Of a stretch of 30,157 nucleotides of DNA, positions 10,522-20,454 are shown piece by piece. Position 1 is the first letter of the stretch, and every line of letters begins with the position of its first letter. Source of the stretch: Blastocladiella britannica (Eukaryota > Blastocladiomycota > Blastocladiomycetes > Blastocladiales > Blastocladiaceae); NCBI GenBank assembly GCA_025349905.2, contig MU624704.1, forward strand, positions 1 to 30,157, in the 5' to 3' direction. The translations under genes were made by a program, and so were the position numbers. A model generated the notes under the pieces. That model did not search any database and had not been told where the DNA came from. It worked only from the letters and a program-made list of their open reading frames with translations.

Positions 10522-13500
10522 CTAGCTCTTGGCGATCTTGTCGGTAGAGGCGAGGGGCTGGCTCTTGAGCACTTCTTTCCGTCCTGCTCCGACGCCTAAG
10601 TTACTTCCGGACGCCTTGATCCCCGAGTGCGATCCCATTCCCATGCCCGGGTTGGACCCTTGCACCGCCGGGTCCGACCCAGCGCCGTGCTTGCGCCGGT
10701 GCGCCACGTATGCCGACTCGTGGACCATGGACAGGTTGGCCAGTGACAAGTGGAGCGCCGGGTGCTTGTGGAAAAACTCGTTGATTTTGGCCGATCCGTA
10801 GGGAGACAGCGCGGCCATGAACACGCACAGGATGGCCATGGCGAGCCCAACAAAGCTGTAGGTCGCGTACAGGATGTTGAGCATCGACAAGTACTGTTTT
10901 CCAATTTGTTTTTGTTGTTGACGTCAGTATCGCTCCATAAGAAAAAAAAAATATGAAAAACATACGTTGGTGCGCATGGTCCCACCCATCGCAATCCCAC
11001 TCATGAGAATCAGCGACATAAGCAAGAAATCTTCGGCCAAGTTGAATAGCCGGTTCTTGAACGGCTGCATGGTGATTTGCAGCAAGAATGACGCGTAAAA
11101 GAACACGCACAGCGCCAGCCCGTGCTCGGCCTCGTAGGGAGCCATAAACACGTCCAGCAACGTCAATAGCAGCTTGCGCACGATCAGCACAATCTCGTAG
11201 TACCACAGACTCGGCTGGAACGCCTTGTACAGCTCTTTCACCAGCGGGTAGTTGGGTTCCTTGACCAGCCGCCGGCGCGCGTAGCTAAGCAGTCCAAAGC
11301 ACAGAACGGGAAGTCCCAACATGAATAGGATCACAACTGCCCACGCAAAGGAGTAGTAGGGACGGTGCTGGTCCGAGTAGCACACGACCGAGGGGGCGCT
11401 CGCGAGGACGAGGGCGTCTCCAATTTGAACACAGCTGTGTTAATGGGGTCAGCATATATCCAGAATACAAAAAAGAGTTTTCACGTACTTGAGAAGACTC
11501 AGAGCAACCTTGCAAATCATCAAGTACGACCACAGCAACGTCCAGATAAACGCAGCCATGACTCGCCAATTCCAGTAACTCGAGATCTTCCTGCGCACCA
11601 CGAGCGCATGGTACACCCGCATCCCAATATAACAAATGATCACGCCCATCAGCGGAGTCAGCGGCTCGTACATGTTGTACACGATGCGCGCCAGCGGGTC
11701 CAGATGCATCACGCAGTGCGACCGGAAATCGATGCTGGAGATCCAGTCGAACCCGAAATTGAACGTGTTGAGCACCGCTTTGGCCGCGTGCGAGGACTCG
11801 TTGGAAATCAGCACCAGCGTGGTCTGCACGAAAAACACCAGGGATTTCGGGATTCCGGCATCGGTCAGACGCGGGAACCGGACCAGCACCGAGCCGTACA
11901 CGAGACCAAAGGTTAGCGGGATCAGGACCCAGCTCGGCGAGGTGGTGGCGCAGTTTTGGCATTGGCCGCCCCATTCACTGTCGCATAGGTGTCAGTTGCC
12001 AATTTGTAGTCAGAGTAAATCAATAAAAATGAACCTAAAGCCAGCAGGACAGGCAGCGCACAATCGACCGCCGCGGTTGGTGTCACACTTGCCCTTGCCC
12101 AAGCAATCCTGGCCGTTGCACCGATACACTTTGGGCTCGAGCGCCGCCATACTGGCCGGATCGATCCAGAACCCAGCAAGCGTCGTAATGTTGGCTCCAC
12201 CCTGCGAGCAATCGGCGCCGGTCGGGCACGGCATACAACTACCATCAGCAATGAGCGAGAAGGTTCCGGGCGGGCACGCGGAGCAGTCGTACGACCCGGA
12301 AGCCGCCGACGTGCGCAAGTACCCAGGCCCACACGAGTACACTTTCAGCGCGGTGCTCAGTGTGGGAAGCCCCGCGGCCACCGCCGACAACATGTACTGG
12401 TTCCCAAGCACGCCCGTCATGGCCACCGACTCGAACAGCGCCACGCCGTTCTGAAACCCCTGTCGCGGAATCAGCGACTGCACCACGAGCCCGTCGGGAC
12501 TCGATAGCGACACAATCACCTGGTCGGGGGTGTCGGTGGCCGTGGAATTAAAGTAGTCCACCAGTAACAGCCCGACTTTAAACTTGTCCTTGGGCGAGTA
12601 CCCCGACGCAAACGGAATCGTCCAGTACATTTGGTACGGCTTGGTGGCTTCCAGCGCGCCGTAGTTGGCAGTGTTGCCCGTGGTCACCACGCCCGCACCC
12701 ACCGTCAGCAGCCGCGCCCACGCATTGTAGTAAAACGCGGCCCCGCCCAAAGCAATGTTATCGGTCACGGCGGTGGTGAGAAGCGCATTGTTGCCCTGGT
12801 TGGCCGCCGCATCGGCGAAAATGCCGCCGCCGAAATCGGCCTTGTTGGCCTGAATCGTCGAGCCCGTGATAGACAACCCACCCGTCGACGATGTGTACAC
12901 GCCGGCGCCGTTGCTGGCGAAGTTGCCGCGAATCACGGACGCGGTGCCCACCGTCACCGACGCAAACAACGACGTGGCGACTGCGCCGCCATTGGGCGCG
13001 GTGTTGTTGGTGAAGGTCGTGGACGCAAACGACATGGCCGCCCAGTCGTACCCGTACACGCCGCCACCGTACCCGGCCGACGCGACATTGGACGAGATGG
13101 TGGTCGACGAGACCGTCACATGGCCGTTGCCGTTGACGGCGATGCCGCCGGCGGACGTGACGGCGATATTATTTGATACTGTGGATCCGGAAATCACGGC
13201 CGACGCGCGGTTCTGCACTTTGATGCATCCGCCGTCCTTTTATTCATTTTTTCATCGGATCGTCAGCGATAAGGTCGATTTTTAGATAAAAGATATAAGC
13301 GTACAAGCATGGCGCTGTTTTGCTGGCACGTCAGCGACGTGAACGTGCCCGTGCTATCGTCCTCAAACAAGATCCCGCCTCCGTACAGCCCCGAGTTCTT
13401 TTCGACCACACAGTTGGTGGCCGTGACCCTGTGATCCCCACGTGCATAGTACCCGCCGCCACCGCCCGCGGCCGAGTTGCCCGTCAGCGTGTTGCCGGTA

Positions 13501-14811
13501 AATGTCATGAACGTCGAGAGCTCGGCGTAGATGGCGCCGCCCACTCCGGCCGCGGTGTTGTTGGTGAACGTGCATCCCGAGTAAGTTGGGGTCACGGCAA
13601 TCGACAGCACACTTGCGCCGCCATTGTACGTGGCCACGTTGTTGTAGAACTGGGAGTTGTAGACCTTGACTGTTTAAATACCATTTCGTGAGTATCCATG
13701 ATGATCCAAATGAGAAAGCAGGTATAAAAAACACGTGCCATTCTCGTTGCCGTAATGGTAAATAGCCGCGCCATACTGGGCGGTATTGTTATGGAAATCG
13801 CATCCGCGGAACTCGGTGGTGGACGCGGTGCCCGTATCCACGGCGCCGCCAAACTTGGAAAAGCACCCGTTCCACACGCAATTGTTGAACCGGGCATCGC
13901 TGTCGGCTTCGGGCACCACCGACCCGCCAAATGACTCGGACCGGTCGTACAGAAACTTGCAGTCGTTGAAGATCGGGGCGGCGCCCGTGTCCATCCACAC
14001 AGATCCGGCACCCTTGTTGGCCCAGTTGAATTGGAACGTCACATTGGAGAAGGTTGGCGCGCTGTTGAGCATGAACATGGCGCCGCCAGACTCGGCAAAG
14101 AGATCGGCTGTTTTTGTTGTGGATCAGTTTTATGCAGGTTCTATGAGAAAATGAAGAAGAAGACGTACTGGTGGTGCTGGTTGGGGTTGCCATGGCCGTG
14201 CACTTTTCAATGATCGAGTTGCGGACTCCCTGATAGACAAGTTGTTAATGGCTATGGATCCAAACAAGTTGAAATTAACAAGATCCGTACAAAATTCGAG
14301 TTGCGGTAGACAAAGCATCCGCCAGCAATAGACGATCCACTGGAAATAACAATAAAAGTGAGCAAATAAAGTACACTAAAGGACCAATAAGAGCATACTT
14401 TCGAACAGTCACGCCATCGAGCCACCCAGCTTCCCCGCCAGCAAGGTTAAACTGCTGTGCGATCCCACCGCCATCAATGATCGTTTGCCAAGCGCCATCT
14501 ACGCCAAAGATGGTGACGGTTTTACCAGGGAACTGGATCCCATTGTTTCCAGCGCCCGTGTACGTCCCCGGAGTGAGATTGATGGTATCACCCGTGGTGG
14601 CTGCGGCATTGACGGCGGCCATGATCGTCCTGCAGGGTACGTTGGACGAAAGGCACGGAGCGTTGGCGTCGTTTCCAGTGGTCGGGTTCACCCACAGCGT
14701 GCGGGCATTGCTGGTTACCGCGGTGGTCGCGATGAGGACAATAAGGAGGCACGCCCATCGTTGTACTGGTGCGATCCGTGGTGGCGAAGGATGCGAGGGG
14801 TGCCGCGCCAT
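10522..14811 (-). CDS. Large surface protein: parallel beta-helix, GCC2/GCC3-like Cys-rich region, multi-TM C-terminus (9 exons, about 1264 aa)
   Basis: Exons: 14811-14399, 14339-14291, 14229-14169, 14107-13733, 13669-13305, 13236-12035, 11977-11489, 11434-10966, 10893-10522. All junctions keep frame. Donors are mostly GTACG/GTATG; the one at 13732 (GTTTTT) is weak and was chosen by frame. Residues 1-37 form a signal peptide (hydrophobic WACLLIVLIATTAV). Next come a motif TLWVNPTTGNDANAPC and many short beta-helix turns of the type FxxNxAxxGGAIY, as in polymorphic outer membrane/pectin-lyase-like repeats (to about residue 700). Residues 723 to about 830 are Cys-rich with CPPGTFS, CMPCPTGADC and CAACPAGFSEWGGQC, resembling GCC2/GCC3 and EGF-like modules. 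The last 430 residues hold several hydrophobic helices (for example FAWAVVILFMLGLPVLCFGL and the stretch around 10830) and a Gly/Ser-rich cytosolic tail. The shape suggests a receptor, adhesin or sensor; ligand and function are unknown. It is divergent from the siderophore synthetase. Confidence 0.85.
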
Positions 14812-14849
14812 ATCGTGCTCTGGCTTTCGTGGTTTTTTCAAATCAGAAA

Positions 14850-14855
14850 TGATAA
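14850..14855 (+). promoter_or_regulatory. TGATAA box in divergent promoter (possible GATA-factor site)
   Basis: The sequence TGATAA matches the HGATAR core bound by fungal GATA regulators, including iron-responsive ones. It is one of two in the 271-bp region between the beta-helix gene and the siderophore synthetase. A six-base match can arise by chance, so regulation is only inferred. Confidence 0.25.
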
Positions 14856-14991
14856 AATCTAATTTGAGAATGGTTGGAATGGGAAAGGATTTTGATGGGA
14901 AAAGATCGTGGGAAATGATTGCCATCGCGCGCATGGGGCATGGAACCTTCGCTCCATCATTTGCACGCACTCGTATCAAATACATCATATA

Positions 14992-14997
14992 TGATAA
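14992..14997 (+). promoter_or_regulatory. Second TGATAA box, upstream of the siderophore synthetase
   Basis: A second TGATAA in the same orientation lies about 86 bp upstream of the synthetase ATG and 28 bp upstream of its TATA box. Paired WGATAA sites are common in fungal siderophore gene promoters. The link to iron is inference. Confidence 0.3.
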
Positions 14998-15024
14998 CCC
15001 GACCGCACTTGAATGGTATCCTCT

Positions 15025-15030
15025 TATAAA
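15025..15030 (+). promoter_or_regulatory. TATA box of the siderophore synthetase gene
   Basis: A perfect TATAAA lies 53 nt upstream of the ATG at 15083. This spacing leaves room for a short leader. It also supports starting translation at 15083 rather than further upstream in the long open frame. Confidence 0.5.
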
Positions 15031-15082
15031 TTGCAGGATCTGCTCTTGCCCGTCGCATAATATTTTTTTTCCAAAAAGTATT

Positions 15083-16897
15083 ATGATCGAATACCAACAC
15101 CACGCCCGCTTTGCGACCAACTCGCGCCTGCTCTGTGCGCTTGCCAATGAAAAACTGGTCGATTTCCGGCTCGAGTCCAATGGGACAGTGGTCGTGCTCG
15201 TGCCGTGCCCCTCAGCAATGGTCGGGTCTGTGTGCGCAAACGAATCGATTCGCGTTCCTTGCCGTCCTGTCCCCACCTCGCACCAGTTGCTTTTGGACCC
15301 AAGCAAGCTTATTGGTCCGGTCACGATTGTTGGCCAAGAGAAGGACGATGCGAGCGATCCGTGCGTTATTTGGCTCCTGGTCGCCGATCGATGGTTCCCC
15401 GTGGATAAAGCGGTCGCCGCCTCCATTGCTGCCGAGCTTGCGTCCAGTGTCGCTCATCAGGGTACGTATTTCCATATTTTTGTGGTTGGTTCCAATCAGG
15501 CTCAGTCCATAAAAGCAGAGGTCCTGTATGAAGCCGCCGCCGCCCGCCCGTCGCCCACGCTGGCCGACTCGTCCGCGCTCGACTGGGAGCACGCGCTGGT
15601 CGAGGGTCACGCCACGCACCCAATGCACCGTTCGCGAGTCGCACACCCGACCGCGCTCCCGCCCATCGACCCGGTCGCCGGCCACCGGGCGTTGACGCAG
15701 CCACGGCTCCATTACGTGCTGGTCCCACGCGCACCCAATATGGTTCTCTCGGGCACATGGGAGACGGACGTGCATCCGTACCTTGCTGCCCAGCTCGGCG
15801 TCACTGACGACGACGCCGCCACCCATTGGATCGTGCCGGTCCACGAACTCCAGGTGCCGTGGATCCGCGCTCAGTACACCAAAGTACGGTGGCTCGAAAC
15901 CAGCACGCCGTGCATTGCGCAGGCATCGACGCGCACCGTTGCTCCCGCCGAATTGGCGTTTCCCGAGGGAGCCCACGCGAAACTGCCGCTGTTTGTCACC
16001 ATCACGTCGGCGCTGCGCGGCGTGGGCACCAACGTGGTCGTCAACGGACCCGTCATGACCGCCATGGCGCACGCGATGCGCGACGTGCGACCATCCCTCG
16101 GGCCCGACCCGATTGACGAGTTTGCGGGGATTGGTACCGTGGGAGCCGGTGAAATGGGCCGTGGACTGGCATGCGTGCTGAGGCATGATCCGGACTCGGC
16201 TGAGCTGCGCGCTCAGGGTGAGCGGCTGGTTCCGGCCGCAGCATTGGTGGAACGCGACGTGCACGAGAACGTAGCGCACGTGTACCGGATCTTTCCGCAC
16301 CTCAAGGAAGCGAGCGCGATCGACCGGCGCCAGTGGTTCACCGACTACGCGGCGCGGCTGGTGGCCGGAGTCATCGGCGACCTGGTGCAGTTTGGGTGGG
16401 GATGGGAGGCCCACGGGCAGAACACGCTGGTGCGCATTTCGATAGCCGGCGATATCCCTCGAGTGATCGGGTTTCGAATGCGCGATTTTGGCGGGTGCCG
16501 CGTACACCCACTGACGTGGCGCAAGGCCTTTTCTGGGTCGGCTGCAACCGAACTTGTCGACCAGCTCTTGCCGGGATCGTTCCAGATCGCCAATGACCTG
16601 CGCTCGCCGGCTCGTGTCGTGTACCATACGGTTTTCGGGACGCACCTCCCGCAGCTCGCGCGCGCGCTTGGCGTTTTCCATGATCCGTTGGCGTGGGCTG
16701 CTGTCCGTGACGCCATTCGTACTGCCACACCTGAAGATGATCAACACAAGTGGCTGATAGACGAGTGGATGGGCCGCCGTGAAGTTGAAGTCAAGGGCCT
16801 TCTGCGCATGAAGATCGAGGGCGGCGGCGGCGCCGACTACGTGTACTGCCGGGTGCCCAATGTGCTACGGACTGCCGACGAGCAAGAAAAAATGTAA
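15083..16897 (+). CDS. NRPS-independent siderophore (NIS) synthetase, IucA/IucC family
   Basis: NIS synthetases use ATP to adenylate a carboxylate such as citrate and join it to an amine or alcohol, making carboxylate siderophores in the cytosol. Family hallmarks appear in order: an N-terminal RLLCALANE segment; EGHATHPMHRSR, matching the EGHPxHPxxKxRxG nucleotide-binding motif with Arg for the usual Lys; KLPLFVTITSALR, matching KxSLxxxITSxxR; EAHGQNTLVRI; RDFGG; and a FhuF-like C-terminus with KGLLRMKIEG. Length is 604 aa unspliced, typical of the family. A probable in-frame 54-nt intron (15462-15515, GTACGTATTT...AAAAG) would give 586 aa by removing a Phe/Val-rich insert just before the first motif. 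In fungi the best known member is the rhizoferrin synthetase of Mucorales, so a rhizoferrin-like product is the leading guess, but substrate cannot be read here. It is convergent with the next gene, whose stop is 5 bp away. Confidence 0.88.
   Translation: MIEYQHHARFATNSRLLCALANEKLVDFRLESNGTVVVLVPCPSAMVGSVCANESIRVPCRPVPTSHQLLLDPSKLIGPVTIVGQEKDDASDPCVIWLLVADRWFPVDKAVAASIAAELASSVAHQGTYFHIFVVGSNQAQSIKAEVLYEAAAARPSPTLADSSALDWEHALVEGHATHPMHRSRVAHPTALPPIDPVAGHRALTQPRLHYVLVPRAPNMVLSGTWETDVHPYLAAQLGVTDDDAATHWIVPVHELQVPWIRAQYTKVRWLETSTPCIAQASTRTVAPAELAFPEGAHAKLPLFVTITSALRGVGTNVVVNGPVMTAMAHAMRDVRPSLGPDPIDEFAGIGTVGAGEMGRGLACVLRHDPDSAELRAQGERLVPAAALVERDVHENVAHVYRIFPHLKEASAIDRRQWFTDYAARLVAGVIGDLVQFGWGWEAHGQNTLVRISIAGDIPRVIGFRMRDFGGCRVHPLTWRKAFSGSAATELVDQLLPGSFQIANDLRSPARVVYHTVFGTHLPQLARALGVFHDPLAWAAVRDAIRTATPEDDQHKWLIDEWMGRREVEVKGLLRMKIEGGGGADYVYCRVPNVLRTADEQEKM
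15462..15515 (+). other. Probable in-frame intron within the siderophore synthetase
   Basis: The donor GTACGTATTT is the commonest donor type in this window. The stretch is T-rich, 54 nt long (a multiple of three) and free of stops, so both spliced and unspliced forms stay open. Two nearer AG acceptors (after CAATCAG and GGCTCAG) would shift the frame and are less likely. Confidence 0.55.
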
Positions 16898-16902
16898 TTT
16901 AT

Positions 16903-17295
16903 TCATTTGATCCAAGTAACCCGCTTGTGATCTCGGCACAGTTTGAATGCGGCGCACATGGTGCCCATGAACGCATTGTCGTCTCCCTTGACCACTTGCG
17001 TGTTCCAGTACGTGGTAAAGTTGGTCTTGTCTTCGTTGTAGCGGTTGCGAACGTAAATGGCCGCGCACGTGTAGCTGAGCGTGGACGGTTCGCGGACCGG
17101 CAGCAAGTACACCTTGAACACTTTGCCATTCTCGGGAAACAGCGCGCACGCTTCACGCACGGTGCCGCCCGACGCGACAAACACGTCCTCGAGCCGCTTG
17201 GTCAGGAGCCGGAAATCATATTCGGTGGGGGTCGCCCACGAGTCGGGGATACGGTCGCCGCGAACAACGGTGATCAGGGCTTCTGCGTGGCACAT
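16903..17295 (-). CDS. Small hypothetical protein, 130 aa
   Basis: The ATG at 17295 is preceded by an A-run. The frame stays open upstream to 17445, but that part is AT-rich and contains a TATA-like TTTTTATC, so it looks like promoter. The protein starts MCHAEALITVVRGDRIPDSW and is mixed alpha/beta in character with several Cys and many aromatic residues. No signal peptide, TM segment or known motif is seen. It ends with TGA five bases beyond the stop of the convergent siderophore synthetase, so their 3' ends nearly touch. I do not recognise the family. Confidence 0.55.
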   Translation of the reverse strand: MCHAEALITVVRGDRIPDSWATPTEYDFRLLTKRLEDVFVASGGTVREACALFPENGKVFKVYLLPVREPSTLSYTCAAIYVRNRYNEDKTNFTTYWNTQVVKGDDNAFMGTMCAAFKLCRDHKRVTWIK

Positions 17296-18053
17296 TTTTT
17301 TAAATGTTTTATTGGGTACTTGGGGCGTATAGGACGAGACGCCTCCGGTATTTAAGATAAAAAGCGCGCGGACCCAGGTACCTCGATCGAACGACGGATC
17401 CGACGCAACATCCGTTTTACTATTTTTTTCCCGACTTTGTCCCATTTCCGTTGGACCTGACGATTGTCCGCGTACTCATATTGGCCAATGCCGCAGCTGC
17501 CATTGTGATGTGAGGTGGGTGGGATCAACCCGCAGTGGACAACTGAGACTCTTTGCCTCCACGCCGAGCTGCAGATTTTTTGTCGCCGTGACACCTCCCA
17601 TTTGACCGATCAAAGCCAATGGGCACCGATCGAGCTTGTCCGTTCCCGCGCTGCCTCGCAATCCGTTGTCTCGGAGTGATGGATCACGGACTTTGAAATG
17701 GTCGTCATCATTGCGCTGGGGGTTCGACTTGTGATCCACGTGGGCCACGCCCTGGCCATGAACGTTTCCTATAATAATAGGTGGTCCGTGACTATTCAGC
17801 ACAATGTAATTGAAACCGCCATAACATAGAATTCATTGAACTCCACACAACGACGAAGGGACGCCGAGCCCAGCCACGACCTTGCCCCCGCCATTTTGGC
17901 CGCCCCTGGTCCAGGAACACCTCAAATACTTGGCCAAAATCCCTCTCGCACAGACACAAGAATTTTCTTTACCCACACTTCCTTTTTTATACAGCAAGAG
18001 TTCCGCTAGCCGGCTCTTGAGTGGATCCAACTACACATACACCTTTACACAAA
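17296..18053. other. Divergent intergenic region with a possible gene remnant
   Basis: This 758-bp stretch separates the small hypothetical gene (minus) from the fungalysin gene (plus) and should hold both promoters. A TTTATA element at 17986-17991 lies about 63 nt before the fungalysin ATG. On the minus strand at 17476 to about 17834 an open stretch encodes pieces such as CYGGFNYIVLNSHGPPIIIG without an ATG. It may be a decayed gene or a chance ORF. Confidence 0.35.
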
Positions 18054-20119
18054 ATGGCCAAGATCACTTCCCTGCTCATCGCGCTGGTCGCGATTGCTCA
18101 GCTCTCCGTTGCCGCGCCGGCCGCTGCCCCCTCTTCCTCGTCAGTGGCGTCGTCCTTTGGTGGTCGCAAACGCGTCAGCCCCGCGATTGCCAACAAGAAC
18201 TTTGTCTCCGTCCCCACCTTCACCACATCGTCGTCGTCGCTGACCGGTCCCTCGTCGTCAGGCAAGCCCGAGGACATTGCCGCGGCGTTTGTGGCGTCGC
18301 AGCTCGGCATTCCGGCGTCCGAGTACCGCGTCAGCACGGTTGTCCCGCTGTCCAACGGCGCGACGGCCGTGCACTTGCGCCAGGTGGTCAACGGCCTCGA
18401 CGTGGCCAACGGCGACATGAACATCAACATTGGCAAGAACGGCGCGGTCATGTCGTTTGGCAACTCGTTCTTCAAGGGCGCGCGGCCCTCGGCCCCACCC
18501 GCTACCGTCCAGCCGGGACAGGCGCACACGGCCACGTCGTCGGGTACCAAAGTGTCGCCCCAGGCCGGGTTCGAGAAGCTCGCGGCCGCCGTCGGCCTGT
18601 CGCTCGACGGCAAGAAGGTCGAGGTGATCCCCACGTCGGTGGCCGCTACCGCCGCGGGCAAGCCGGCGCGCAAGTCGTGGAACATCAAGACCGATGCCGC
18701 GCTCTCGGACGTACCCGTCAAGTTTGCGTACGTCCAGTCGGGTGACTCGCTCAGCCTGACCTACAGTTACACGGTCGAGCTCGACAATGCTTGGTACATA
18801 TCTATTTTTCTTTCAAACTACTGAGACTTGAGCCCAAAACACTCATACCAAATACATGACATAGGTACAACGCACACGTCGACACCAACACCGGCGAGGT
18901 GCAGCACCTGGCCGACTGGGTCTCTGACGCGCTGTACGCTGCGGTGCCCGCTGGCCGCCTGAACCCCGACGATGGCGGCATCCAGACCATCAAGGCCGAG
19001 GTCGGCGGCTTCATCGACAAGGCGGCGTCCCCGCTCGGCTGGCACGCGCAGTCGGCGGCCAAGTCGTTCACCGACACTCGCGGCAACAACGTGTTTGCGC
19101 AAGAGAACTTGTCGGGCGGCAACGGGTTCCTCAACAACCAGCGTCCCGACGGCGGCGCGGCGTTGGACTTTACCAAGTTCAAGCCGGACCTGACCAAGGA
19201 TCCGTCGACTTACACGTTGGGGTCGACCGCCCAGCTGTTTGTGGTGGTCAACCAGATGCACGACATTGCGTTCCACTATGGGTTTGACGAGAAGTCTGGC
19301 AACTTCCAGGAGAACAACTTTGGCAAGGGCGGCAAGCAGGGCGACGCGGTGGTGGCCAACGCGCAAGACGGGTCGGGCACCAACAACGCCAACTTTGCGT
19401 CGCCGCCCGACGGCCAGCGCGGCAAGATGCGCATGTTTGTGTTCACGGTCACCAACCCGAACCGCGACGGCACCCTCGACACGGGCGTTCCGATCCACGA
19501 GTTTGGCCACGGCATTTCCAACCGCTTGACCGGTGGACCCGCCAACGCCAACTGCCTCAACACGATCGAGGCGGGCGGTATGGGCGAGGGCTGGTCGGAC
19601 ATGCTGGCGCTGGCGGTGGACGCCAAGGCCGCCGATACTCGCGACACGCCGCAGCCGCTGGGCGTGTTTGTGATCAACAAGGCCAAGGGCATCCGCACGT
19701 TCCCGTACTCGACCAACCTCAAGGTCAACCCGCTCAAGTACTCGAACCTCGCGCAACAGGCATTCCAGGAGGTGCACAAGGCCGGCGAGGTGTGGACGTC
19801 GGCGCTCTTCGAGGTGTACTGGAACCTGCGCGACAAGCTCGGCAAGGTCGCGGACCTGCGCCAGGGCGCCGCCTCGGGCAAGGGCGATGCGCTGTTCCTG
19901 CAGATCATGCTCGACGGCATGAAGCTCCAGCCGTGCAACCCGACGTTCCTGCAGGCCCGCGACGCGTTCATTCAGGCCGAGAAGAACTTGACCGGCGGCA
20001 AGTTTGCGTGCGACGTGATCAAGGGCTTTGCCAAGCGCGGGATGGGGATTGGCGCTGGCAATGCGCAAAACGGGTTTACCGACTCGAACGCCGTCACTCC
20101 CGAGTGCGTCGGCAAGTAA
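18054..20119 (+). CDS. Fungalysin-type extracellular metalloprotease (M36), 2 exons
   Basis: Exons are 18054-18793 and 18865-20119. The 71-nt intron (GTACATATC...ACATAG) restores a Trp codon, and the product is 664 aa, close to the usual M36 length. The ATG at 18054 gives a signal peptide (MAKITSLLIALVAIAQLSVAA). A fungalysin propeptide (FTP domain) follows, with a basic GGRKR stretch near its start and a PepSY-like segment (TYSYTVELDNAW). The catalytic part carries the zincin motif HEFGH at residues 458-462 and the third zinc ligand Glu488 in GGMGEGWSD. The nearby GISNRLTGG is also characteristic of M36. Fungalysins are secreted zinc endopeptidases that digest host or substrate proteins such as collagen, elastin and keratin, and the family is expanded in several zoosporic fungi. 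The CDS has very high third-position GC. Confidence 0.95.
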
Positions 20120-20454
20120 AATATACTTTCAATTTTTTGTCATATAAATACTTTTGTCTGTCTTATTCACTGATCCTCGTGCGTAATCTTTTGACCGTTT
20201 TATCGTTTCACTGTTGTTTGTCATTTCCGGCGCTGTAGCGATTTATTCGTTTAGGATCAGAGTCACCTATCGTGGGTACTTCCTGCGCGGCTTGTCCTTT
20301 TTTAATCGAAATTCCTATTGGGGATCAAGGTCATTCGCACAAAAAAGTTGACCGACCCAGAGGAGAGGATCGTGCCATTCGTACATATACCGCACACTTG
20401 TCCCTTCCATCCTCTTTTTTTTGTGCAATTGCTGAGAGACCAAGAGAAAAGAAA
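20120..20454. other. Intergenic region, AT-rich
   Basis: This 335-bp stretch lies between two genes on the same strand. It should hold the fungalysin 3' UTR and the promoter of the LRR gene. It has T-runs (for example 20414-20421) and no convincing ORF, repeat or RNA gene. Confidence 0.5.

Noticed and set aside
13592..14011. Alternative minus-strand frame across the 13670-13732 intron
   Set aside because: The peptide breaks the beta-helix pattern; splicing at 13732/13670 restores it in frame.
14477..15082. Upstream extension of the siderophore synthetase frame
   Set aside because: The frame is open but runs antisense through exon 1 of the beta-helix gene and the AT-rich promoter; TATAAA at 15025 and family alignment favour the ATG at 15083.
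15212..16747. Long minus-strand ORF (511 codons) opposite the siderophore synthetase
   Set aside because: It is the antisense shadow of a GC-rich coding region; it has no recognisable motifs while the plus strand carries a full family signature.
18818..20068. 416-codon minus-strand ORF opposite the fungalysin gene
   Set aside because: Composition is Arg/Val/Leu/His-rich shadow sequence; the plus strand encodes HEFGH and other M36 motifs.
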